Shown here piece after piece: positions 34,228 through 46,200 of a stretch of 64,000 bases of DNA. The DNA is from Datura wrightii. Lineage: Eukaryota > Streptophyta > Magnoliopsida > Solanales > Solanaceae. The position numbers and the translations under genes were made by a program. The notes beneath the pieces were generated by a model that saw only the letters and a list, made by a program, of their open reading frames with translations, ran no database searches and was not told the origin of the DNA. Within the stretch, counting starts at the first letter, position 1; every line of letters begins with the position of its first letter. Location of the stretch: NCBI GenBank assembly GCA_035772735.1, contig JASDFA010000007.1, forward strand, positions 140,057,001 to 140,121,000, given 5' to 3'.

Positions 34228-37200
34228 TTAGTCCAGATTTGCAATGACAGCATCCGTGACTTCTTGGGTGGTGGATTGACCACCAAGATCTTTGGTCATG
34301 TATTTACCTTCGGCAATTACACGCTTCACTGCAGTCTCTAGTCTATCTGCAAAGGAAGGGAACTGCAGATGTCTCAACATCATGGCTGATGAAAGAAACA
34401 AGGCAACTGGATTTGCTTTCTTTTGCTCTAGTATCTTCTCATTTCCTACATTTCCTGCTGAAGCACCTTGCTCAAACACAGCATGATCAGCCCCCACGTT
34501 GCCTGAAGCACAAGAAGCCAGTCTCTTCAGTCATACAATAAACATATTGTCATTTAGACCTCTCCTTCAAGCTTTAAATCAGCTCAAAAGATGAATGATC
34601 ATTTCATATCAAAATCGACCAGATAATCCTACAGGGTAGAGGGGATTGGAAAAACTATTGAAATATATCAACATTAATTTAGAGAGAACAAATTCTGACT
34701 GTCACTTATATGTACCTCCTGGCATAACACCTGTGCCTCCAGCAATACCAGCTGCTGTATTTGCTACCAGATTTCCGTAGAGATTAGGGGTGACCTGTGA
34801 TATACAACTTAAAGTTCATATCCACACTGAAACATTTAGTGACAACATAATGTCAAGAAAAACACACACAGTTGAACAGAATACAAAAGTAAGTTCCTGT
34901 CATGCAGTAAGGATAAGGATTACAAAATCCATTTTTGTAAACTTCCATACTCATTAAAGTCCAGCAAGATGAAAGTGCCGTCTTATTTCCTTCAGCAACC
35001 TAAAGAAAGAACATCTTTTCAGTTGCTGAACCTCTCAAATCCTCACATTACCCCTTGCCCATTCTAATATCAAGAGAAAGAAAAGGATAAATATGCATAA
35101 AGGTCAACCCTGCAATGTAGTTTAACTAGTCTACATTTGATGCTTAATCTAGCAACCACCAGGGTCCTATACTCCGACTTATAAGAGAAGCTTTTTAGCT
35201 CTCTATCCCTGCCCCCCACCGGGGTCTATCGGAAACAGCCTCTCTGCCTTTCCCAGACCCCAAGTACCACTTGTAGGATTACACTGGTTACAGCTTTACC
35301 ATCATGCAGCAAACACCATGTCAGAAATCAAACACCAACGAAAAAAGAAAACAATCAAGAACCAAAAAATAGAAACGAGTAATTGGCAAAACTTGTACCA
35401 TAACATCAAATTGCTCAGGCTTTGATACAAGTTGCATGCAACAGTTGTCCACAATGATCTCATTGTACTTGATCCCAGGGTATTTGCTTGCAACCTCTCG
35501 ACAAGACTCTAAAAATAAACCATCTGCAAGTTTCATAATGTTTGCTTTGTGCACAGCAGTCACTACCTTCCGATTGTTGAGGTATGCATATTCAAAGGCA
35601 TATTTGGCGATTCGTTCTGAGCAGAACTTTGTCATCACCTAGAAAATTCACATAGCAAAGATAAAAACAATAAGAATCTGCAAGAAAGAAAATGTTGGAG
35701 GACTCTTAAAGTTAAAACTGGAAGTGGCAAAAGATAGTATAAAGAACTTGAGAAGAAATCACCCTGCCTTAGAGTGGTTAAAATTTATCCTTAAAAAGGA
35801 AAGAAGCAAAGAGAAAATGGCCCATGATGTCCTTGCACTAAAAGCCCCGGGGGCAATTAAAAATAAAAAGAGAGAGGAAGAAACTCTTGAGCAAACAGGA
35901 AAACAAAAGGACATAGGGACCACTGAACAAGTACTCCGCAACAAGATAACTCGTGATTGAAAAAAGCAAAAAAATGAAACAAAACATCCCAGCTTGGAAA
36001 TTGCAATAGTGAGGCAAACAAAGTTTCTATGGGAATATTGCCACAAGCAGATGATGAAGTTGACAATTCATATATCCTCTAAAAGCTAGCACAGGCTAGG
36101 TCCTGATCTAATGAAAATGCTACTCGTTACAGTAAGTGACACAATCTACTTGGAAGAAAAATCAAGGTGAGAGCAAAGAATGCTCACACCAGATCTCAGG
36201 TGAAAAGACGAGCAGTTGATTTGTATATCAATATTAGATTCAGATGTGTAATTAAGCTGTCTTGCAAACTACTTAAAGAACTAGATATGTTATCTGGTTT
36301 AGATAAATATCATTTAGTGATTTAGATAATCTTAGGATATGATGTACCTGAACTAATTCTTTCCATTACAACACAGACTATTTGCACAGCACATCTCTGG
36401 CTGTGCTGCACCCAATATGTTAGGCGCTGGTTAACGACAACAAAAATGTAATATTTTGGGCCTTCACATAGAAATTTTGACAAAAAGGGTGAAAGGAGAG
36501 TACGTTCAGAAGATAAAGTGAGAAAAGAAACTCTTGAAGAATAACAGAGAAACCCAAAGGCTGAGGTTGTTCATACATTGAGGCACAAAAAAAACAAGAA
36601 AGAAATGCGACAGAACTATACACTTCTTAGCTACGAATGGAACATATGGTAATGAACAAAATTTTACATGAGCAACTTATCTAAGAGGAGATGGGACATC
36701 TGGTAACAAACAAAATTATATATGAGCAACTTATCTAACAGGAGATTGACACATTACTAAGAAATACGAAACACTAGCATTTTCCCATAGAATCACTTCA
36801 ATACGAAGAAGTGCAACAGAGCCCCTTCAATTATTTAACTTGTGGCAACTTACTCCTTCAACTCTATATAATTTTTTCGCATCTCTGATGATGGTCGAGC
36901 AGACCTGGGGAAGAAAACTTTGACTCCTGCAACTGCTTTATCTTCTAAAAATTGAGCTTTCAAGGGGAAGGAAGGACAGAACATCTTGTGGGGGACCGCA
37001 CTAGCATGGGCTTTCCTGAACAGCCCGCTGGCGGGTCTGTCCCCCATAGCAACCTCAAAAAAGTCGCAGTAGGGCAGTAGCTGCCAGCAATGTCTCAGGC
37101 GAACAGAATTTGAGCTCTGGCAAGCTACTACGAGGCAGAATAGATGCGGGTGAGGGTCGAAAACATTTGGGGAAGGGCAAGGAAGTTTCGAGGCTCTGGC

Positions 37201-40200
37201 AGTTCCATCAATACAACGACCCTGCCGGCACCTGAAAATTGCTCACAGAAGGCTGGGATGCTCATCTGCAGTCCAGCAAGGTTGGAACATGTTGGGGAAG
37301 TAGAAATTGAAGGAGGGGGCAGTTATAAGAGCAACTTCTTTCATGGAGGTACTTCTACAAGTTCTCCGAAATTTGGTAGGAACTCCTCAATGGTTGTCTA
37401 TCATTATGGGCAGGGTGATCAGAGGAAAGAGGAAGACGAGGCACTTCCTATAGCTTCCATATAAGGGGGAAAAAACATGCACAATCGGGTGGGGGAGAAG
37501 TCCTTAAATTTTGAAATTTTTCTGGGTGTTTCTTTTGAAGGAAAAGAAGACGAAGTATTAGAATTGTTAACGGAGATCAGTGTTATCAAAAGCAAAGAGT
37601 GCAAAAAAGTCCTAAGATACGTTGGACCTTTAAGTGGAAAGCACAAATAACGCGTGGGCGTTAATGAAAAAAGGTGCAAAGGGAAAAAAATACAAATATA
37701 CACGTTTAGTCCAAGACTCATAATTATAAGCATGAATAACAAATATATGAACAAAGTAATTCAAAAGAAATTATATAGAAAAGTGAAATATCAATCATTT
37801 AGTATCGTCTCTTCAGAAGAGGCTCCATTGGCAAGGGAAAGTATATTTAGAACCTTGATGAGGATACTGAAGTGCAGATTAAGCGAGGCGTAGCGCTCAT
37901 CACATTTTGTGTCGCTTCAGGGGCTAAGCGCACTTTACACAAGAACAACACCGATGAAGATAGAATAACAAATGGCATGAGTAGGTGGGGAGTGCAAAGG
38001 GATGGTGTAGTGGACTGGCAGATGTGTTAGGGAGGGGCACAAGAGAGTCGGGTGATCTTTAGGTTTATCATAGAAGGGGGCGGGTGTTAGTGGAGATGGG
38101 CTGGAAAGAACAAGGGAGAATGGGGAAACGGGAAGATTGTTGCTTATGGAAGTTAAATTACTATTGTGGGGGGAATGAATGACCCGAACAAAAGGATCAT
38201 CATAAAAGCGGGAGTTAGAGAGTGGGGGGCTGGATGTAGTATGTTTCCAAGAGACGAAGATGGAAGTTATCACAGACTCAATTGTGAGAAGTGTGAGGGG
38301 CGTAAGATGGGTAAAATATGACTGGATTCTTGCAGTTGGGAGTGCAGGCGGCCTTTTAGTATTGCGGGATGATAGAAAAGTCGAATTCCTGGAAGTTAAA
38401 AAAAGGGATTACACGTTGGCGATTCGGGCGAGGGACAAGGAGAGAGGAGTGGAGTGGGCCTTTAGGGGAGTGTACGGACCAATAGGGGAAGGGTCTAAAA
38501 TGGTGTGTTGGGAGGAGATGGTGCATATTATGGCGGTTTGGGACATCCCCTGGGTGTTAGGAGGAGACTTCAATACTATAAGGTTCCCAGGGGAGAGGTT
38601 CGGGTGCATAATGATGTCTCGGGCAATGGAGAAATTTTTGGAGTTCATTAACAATCATCTTCTTATTGACTTTCCTTTGACAAGTGAGCATTCACATGCG
38701 TCAGAATGGAGGTTTCCAATGCAAAATCTAACTTGAATAGATTCTTGGCATCCACTACTTGGGAGGAGATAGTGCCAAATGCGTTGCAGATTCTGTTGCT
38801 CAGACTGATCTCAAACCTATGCCTATCATGTTAGATGGAAGTAGGAGAAGATGTCCTCATGCGCCTTTCCACTTAAAGAATATGTCTTAAGGCAACAAAT
38901 TTCAGTGATAGAGTCAAAAATTGGTGGACATGGTACTTTTTTCCCGACTTGCAAGAAAGTCAAAATTGTTAAAACAAGATACAAAAGAGTGGAACAAAGG
39001 GGTTCTTGGCGGGGTAGAGGTGACAATGAAAGACACAATGAATCGGTTGGGTTTTGGAGAGAGAGAGGGGGTCAAGAGAGCTAAAGGAGTGGCAGAAGAT
39101 TGAAAAAAGGGAGGTGAAGAAGGAGATCACCGAGTTAGCAATAGCACAAGAGACTAGTTGGAGGCAAAAATCGAGGGTGTTGTGGTTAAAAGAAGGAGAT
39201 TCTAATACTAAGTTCTTCCATCACGTAGCAGCTGCGAACTATAGAAGAAACTTTATAGAATCCTTGGAGATGAATGGTGTAAGGGTAGAGGGAGAAGTAT
39301 TTGTCTTTAATCAAATAGGGGAAGAGAAGAGCGAGTGGTCGGAGAGGGCTATTAGGGACGGAGGTAGGGAGGCGGTTATGAGTTGTGCGGGGACAAAGTC
39401 CCTGGGCCTGACGGTTTTACAATGGTTTTCTTTCAGCAATGTTGGAGTGCAGTGAGGGAGAGCTAATGGAGACTATTGAGGAATTTCGTGAGCCTGGAGA
39501 ACTTGAGAGAAGCTTGCCTTCCATGAGTCTGGAGAACTTAAGAGAAGCCTTAACACTTCTTTCATAGCTATTGTGCCGAAAAGGGAAGGAGCGTCATGCA
39601 TTAGAGACTTCAGACCTATTAATCTAGTGTGAAGCATCTACAAAATCTTATCTAAGGTGCATCCCAACAGACTTAAAAAGGTCCTAGATGAGACTGTGTC
39701 TACCTCTCAAAATACACTCATTGAAGGGCAACAAATTTTGGACGCAGCTTTGGTGGCAAATGAAGTTGTGGACTCTAGAAGGAAAAAAGGAGAAACAAGC
39801 ATCCTCTGCAAGCTGGACCTAGAGAAATTTTGGCCATGTTAACTGGAGTTCTTTGACTACATAATGGCGCAAATGGGTTTTGGAACGAAATAGAGGAGAT
39901 GGATTAGAGTGTATTTCTACTATTAGATTCTTTGTTCTTGTCAGTGATAGCCCTTGTGGTTTTTTGGGTGCTCAAGTAGCCTCAAGCGAGGGGACCCACC
40001 ATCTCCTTTGCTTTTTATCCCTGTGATGGAAGCTTTGAGTAAGATGATGGATAGGGCGGTCAAAGGAGGTTTCTTGAGGGGATTCTCAACTTCACTTAGG
40101 GAGCAAAGTTATGTAAGGCACACTTACTCTTTGCGGACGATACACTAGTTTTTTGTGATGCAGATTTGGGTCAGCAGATATACATAAAGTAGGTATGGAT

Positions 40201-43200
40201 ATGGTCCAGATCGTGCCAGGGCTCAAGATCAATCTCAACAAGTGTGAGATTTTCCCCGTGGATGAGGTTAAAAATACTGAAGGGCTAGCTCAAGTGTTCA
40301 ATTATGTGTGTGTGTGGGGGGGGGGGGGGGGGTCCCTCCCACTTAGGCTTGCCTCGGGGAGTGTTGCACAAGGACCTTGCAATGCGGAATCCTGTAATTG
40401 AAAGGGTTGAGAAGAGACTAGCACGATGGCAAAAGTGGTACTTGTCAAAAGGAAAGCAAGGAAGTAGTCATAAAAAGCACTTTATCGAGTATTCTTACCT
40501 ACTACTTGTCTTTGTTGCAAGCATTGGTGAGAGTTACAGAAAAATTGGAAAGGTTCAAAAAACTTTTTATGGGACACGACGGATGATCTAAGGGTAGAAA
40601 ATTAATTGGGAGACCGTTACAACTCCAAAGAAGTGGGGCAGTCTAAGGGTAAAAGATCTTAAGGTGTTTAAGAGAGCTTTACTGGGGAAGTGGTTATGGA
40701 AATTTGGGGTAGAGGAGAACACCTTATGGAGGAAGGTAGTGATAGAGAAACATGGCACATTGGAAGGGGGTGGAGGACTTAAGATATTACTGTTTCATTT
40801 GGTTGTAGCATGTGGAGGAGCATTATGAAGGGTAAGATGACTTGAATGGTCACATCACCTTTAGGGCAGAGGACGGAAGGAGAATTAGTATATGCAATCA
40901 CAAACGGTGTGGGAAGAACCTGTTGACAGTGTCTTCCCTAACATGTACAGGATTTCAAATCAGAGGGAGTCAATAGTCTACCAGATCCGCAAGGAGGATG
41001 AAAGGGGAAGTTTTTTGGGACCTTAATTCTAAGAGAAACCTACAAGGAGATGGAAGAGTTCCAAAGGCTATTGGAGTTGCTCCTCAAACAAATCATGCAC
41101 AACCTTAGTGATTCTCGGAGGTGGGATGTGAGGAGCGATGGTTTGTTCAATATCAAATCTCTCTATTAGAACTTGCTCGTGAGAGAGGAGATGCCTTTCC
41201 ACGTCTTTCGATTTGGATGCCCAGGGCACCTAGAAAGGTGTGCTTTTTGCATGGTTGGCAACTAGGGGACTGATTCTGACAGCTGAGAACCAAAGGAAGA
41301 GAAATGTCATTATGTTAGCTGATGTTTTATATGCAAGTGTTCGGGTGAAGAAGTTGATCATCTATTGGTGTATTGCAAAGTGGAGTCGAGCTTGTGGAGG
41401 ATGGTCTTGAATTATTTTGGTGTACACTGGGTAATGCCGGGTACTATTAGAGATGTCCTGCATAGTTGGGCCGGAAGACGTAGATGTAGAAGGCAAAAGG
41501 CATGGAGGGTGCCCCATTTGCTCGAATGTCGGTTGTATGGAAAGAGAGAAATAGCAAAGCTTTTGAGAGGATCGAAAATGAGTTTCCACACTTAAGAACT
41601 AGCCTTTTTTTCTTCGATTTCCTTTTGGTGCAACCTTTGAGACTCCTGGCATAGATGATTGAAGAGAATCATGTGTTGATGTAGATTCTCTAGTTTTGGT
41701 TTACCTCTTGCATAGGGAGATTTTATTCCCAGTGTTAATAATATCATTTGCCTTATTTTAAAAAATATTCTAATGCCTCTTCAAAAGACAACAAGTTTAC
41801 TTTAGTTAGCTTCACTATAGCAAACTACGAAGTTAGTGTGCATAGACATTATCACTTTCACCTCTTCTTGGCATTGGTTCAAGGTCCAGCATTCCAGGAA
41901 CACCACTCACCCTCATTAAGATGAGCTTTTTCTAGGTCCTCCTCCCTCTCAACCCCCACCCCCCACCCCCCAAAAGACAGAATTGATGTTGTCGTTAGAC
42001 TATTTTTTCATCACCTTAAAACAAAAAGCACATTCGCATGAATAAAAAGTTATGTCCATTCTCTACCACAAACCCATTGGCTTTGTTGTTATAAATTGTT
42101 CGCTGTTAATTTACAAGCTTTTTGGTCCACTAGAATTTGCCAAAAAATAGTCATAAAAGGAAGTAGCATTTGGTGAAGAAGAAGAAGAAAGAAGCAAGAA
42201 AGGGGAAGAAAGAAACATGAGAAGCTATTATTTTCTTTGTTTTCCCTTTAATTCTTAGAGTTGTCTATCCAATGTTCTGGAAAGCGCACGCTTCGTCGCT
42301 TTAAGCGTGAAGCGATGCGAAGCGATGCGAAGCGACACAAATCCGTTGCAGCCCAGTCGAAGCGACCTCAGGTAGAAGAAGCGCACGCTTCAATGGCGGA
42401 AGCGAGAAGCGGCTCGAAGCGTGAAGCGACTCAAAGCGGTCACTTCTACATTCTGGACTTTTAAAAGTCCTGTTTTAAATTTAAAAAGAATAATTTAACT
42501 ATCAGTCCTGGACATTTCAAATCGCGAGTCTAGGGTTTTTCTTTCACATCGGATGCAGCATGTTCTCCTGCTTCTTCACATAGCTGCTTCAGTTACGTTA
42601 TTTTTTTTTCTTTCTTCATCTTCTCCTTTCTTCTTCAGGCTTCTTCTTTCTTCTTCTTTCTTCTTCGTCTCCTGCTTCTGGCTTCTTCTTTCTTCTTCAG
42701 GCTAGGTTTTTCGCAAGTTTTTCTCTTCTTCTTTCTTCTTTTTCTTCTTCTTCTCTTTTCTGCTCGATTCAGCTGTTTTGCACTTTTGCTTCTGCTCTGC
42801 TTTGCTGCTGCCAGTTTTCAGCAAGCCTTAAAACAGAGCAGCAGCTGCAGTTATACACTTATGTTGAATTATCTTCTAGTGTAATCTCTGTTTGCTGCTG
42901 CTCTGTTTTGCTGAATCACTGACTACTCTGTTTTGCTAACTGCTCTAAGCCTCTAATATTGATAGAATTTTTTTTAATCCTAACAGCTATTAAAAATGGG
43001 TGACCCGGCTTGGAAATATGGGAGAAAAGTAAGTGAGACCAATAGGACAGCAGTTATATGTGTGTTTTGTGACAAGATAACTAAAGGCGATATCTTTCGT
43101 CACAAACAACATATTCTTGGTACTTATAGGGACGTCTCACTGTGTACAAAATGCCCAGAGGCTGTGAGGGAAGAAATAAAAAAATATGTCGAAGAAAAAA

Positions 43201-46200
43201 AGGATCTAAAACGTCAAATGTTACATCAACCAAATGGGACTAATCTTGATGATGATGATGAAGAAATGGAAGAAGGTGAAGCTGCTGACTTGTCACTTCC
43301 TTCAAAATCACAAAAACATTCACAAAGTACATTTGCATCAGTTTCTTCAAGTTATGGATCAACCGGTAGGAAAGGTCCTTTAGATTGTTACTTTCCAAGG
43401 AAGTCCGGAGATGGTGCAGGGAAAAATCATAAAGAAAAGCTTGCATGATACCGCCAAGGCGATTCTGAGGGATCGAGCAGTTGCGGCCTTTTCACGGCGG
43501 ACACTTTTGGAGCCTTTATTGAGGTCGTAGGCCAATCTGGTCCTGGAATGAAGTCTCCCACTTATCATGAAGTTAGTGTCACCTATCTAAATAAAGAAGT
43601 GGAAGAGACCCAAAAAACTGTGGACGATCATCGGATAGAATGGAACAAGTTCGAATGTTCCATTATGACGGATAAGTGGACAGCAAGAACCGGAAAAATA
43701 ATCATCAATGTGTTAGTGAACTCTCCAAAAGGAAGCCTATTTCTTGAATCCATTGATGCGAGTGACTCTTCTACTGATGCCATCAAAATGTTCTCCTTGT
43801 ATCAAAAAACAATAGAGGACATTGGAGCACAAAATGTTGTTCAGGTTGTTACAGATAATGCAGCTGAAAATGTTAAAGCGGGTGATATGTTGCAAGGAGT
43901 GTTCCCGCACATATATTGGACTCTTTATGCAGCTCATTGTGTGAATTTGATATTTGGGGACATTTTCAAAGAAAGACCCTTCACAGGTGTTTTCACCAAG
44001 GCAGTTAAGGTACATTCTTACATTGTTCAAAAACCTTTGATGTTGAATTTGATGAGGAGATTCACTAAACAAAGAAACTTAGTAAAACCTGGAAAGACTA
44101 GATTTGCTACTGCCTTCTTGACCTTGCATGGTATGCACACACAAAAGGCCAATTTGAGAAGCATGTTCATTTAGGAGGAATGGAGTGACAGTAAATTTGC
44201 AAAAGAAGTGGTGGGAAAAGAAGTTGCACGCATAATGCTTTCTTATACCTTTTGGAATAATGTTGTTTAAGCTCTTAAAATTGGTGGTCCCTTGATTAAA
44301 GTTCTTCGTTTGGTGGATGGTGAGCAAAAACCATCAATGGGATACCTTTATGAAGCGATGGATAAGGCTAAGGAGGCTATTCGAAAAGCATTTACCGACG
44401 AACATAAATATGCAAAGGTGTTTGAGATCATTGATAGAAGGTGGAAGGATCAGCTCCATCGACCTTTGCATGCAGCTGGTAATATCTTGAACCCATCACT
44501 CTTCTATCATAACAATGATATAGATTTATTAGGTAAGGATGTGTGGGCGGGATTCCATGAATGCGTCGGTAAGTTGGTAGTTGATGAAAATCTGCAAGAT
44601 TTAATAACGGATCAAAATTAGCATTTATAGGACTGCTGATGGACTTTTTGAAATACCAACAGCTATTAGACAAAGAACGAAGAAGTCACCAGGTGAACAT
44701 GTGCTTCTATGTTTCATTATAGCTTTAACTTTTAGGCTATTTCTTTACATCTGCTAATTATTGAATCGTTATTCTACTTTAATAGTTGAATGGTGGAGGC
44801 TTTATGGTTCAGAAACACCAGAGTTACAAAAGTTCGCCATCAAAGTTTTAAGTCTAACTTGTAGCTCTTCTGGGTGCAAGAGAAACTGGAGCGTGTTTGA
44901 ACATGTAAGAAATTAGAGGAAAGATTTAGTAGTTTGAGATAACTAAATATCTCAATTGTCTTAACTCGTACTAATTACTTGCCAATATTTATTTGCAGAT
45001 TCATACAAAGAAGAGGAATAGACTAAACTTAAAGCGCCTCAATGACTTAGTGTTCATAAAATACAATAGGACATTAAAGCGTCGCTACAATGCGCGCAAT
45101 GAAATTGATCCAATTTGCTTGGACAATATTGATGATGCCAATGAATGGCTAATTGGAGTTGAGAATGCCGAAGATGAAGCAATTTTTTAGGGAGATTCGG
45201 ATTTCACTTGGGGTGTTGTTGCGGAAGCAAGTGGGGTTGATGAGAATCGTTATGGTTTAAGGGCGAATACTTCAAGTTCAAGCTTACATATGATGGGAAA
45301 AGAAGTAGCTACAAGCCTAGTTGATGAAGATGATGATGGAGTTGAAGAAGATGAGCAATATAATGATAAGAGAGAAATACAAGATTTTGACAATCTTGTA
45401 GAAGTAGAGATTTAGATGAACAAGAAATAGTTGTTGAACCATTAATAACTTTGATTTTGTTTTTCTTATTGTATTTTGTGATATCTATTTTTGGGCTTTT
45501 AATTTGAACATTTGTTAATATGTATTGTCTCTATTTTTGGTCTTTTTTCATTAAAATTACGCTTCACTTCAATGAAGCAAGCGCTTCGCTTCACACTTCA
45601 CGCTTTAAGCGAAGCAGGGCCTTGTCGCTTTTTTACGCTTTACGCTTCCCTGAACACTGTGTCTATCTAACTTCCAAAATTTACTCATTCAAAGAAGCAC
45701 ATGACAAACTTTTCCATCCACTTTCAAAATAGAATTTAACCAAAGAGGGCCTTTTAATTGATTTTGACAATTGGATCTCTCTACAAATAAATTGTCTATA
45801 ATTTTCTATTATCATTTTTCTGGAAAAGTGAGTAATGGAATTCTCAAGATCACCATCGAAAATCTTATCAACTATTCTCCTTGCTTGCATCTTACCAAGT
45901 GTAAGAAAGTTGATCCCAAAAAATTGACATGATCACAAGCAATGCTTTTAATAATATCTGAAATCTTATATTCCTCGGTCAACAAACTACACCAAAGTAT
46001 TCAACAAATCAGGCAGGTGAAATTCACAGCCATCGTGCCCATGCAAAGCTATGAGTCTAAGTTTCACAACCATCCCATGGTCAGGCGTGCCTTGACTGAG
46101 ACAACCATATGTAATAAGTTAAGAATTAGGACAAATAAAGTTATGAACTCTGCTTCATCCCAAAGAAAAACAAAGCATTGAACTCCAGAGGTCTAACCCC

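Noticed and set aside
35724..36066. Overlapping frames on both strands in intron 1
   Set aside because: Lysine-rich and serine-rich shadows of each other, with no known family and no splice context.
36850..37464. Frames near the beginning of the LINE as host genes
   Set aside because: No host-protein features are seen. Position and strand make a decayed LINE ORF1 the better, though weak, explanation for 37144-37464; 36850-37047 is unexplained.
37885..37935. A third complete hAT element
   Set aside because: AAGCG/GCGCT motifs are present, but neither a terminal inverted repeat pair nor a target duplication could be found.
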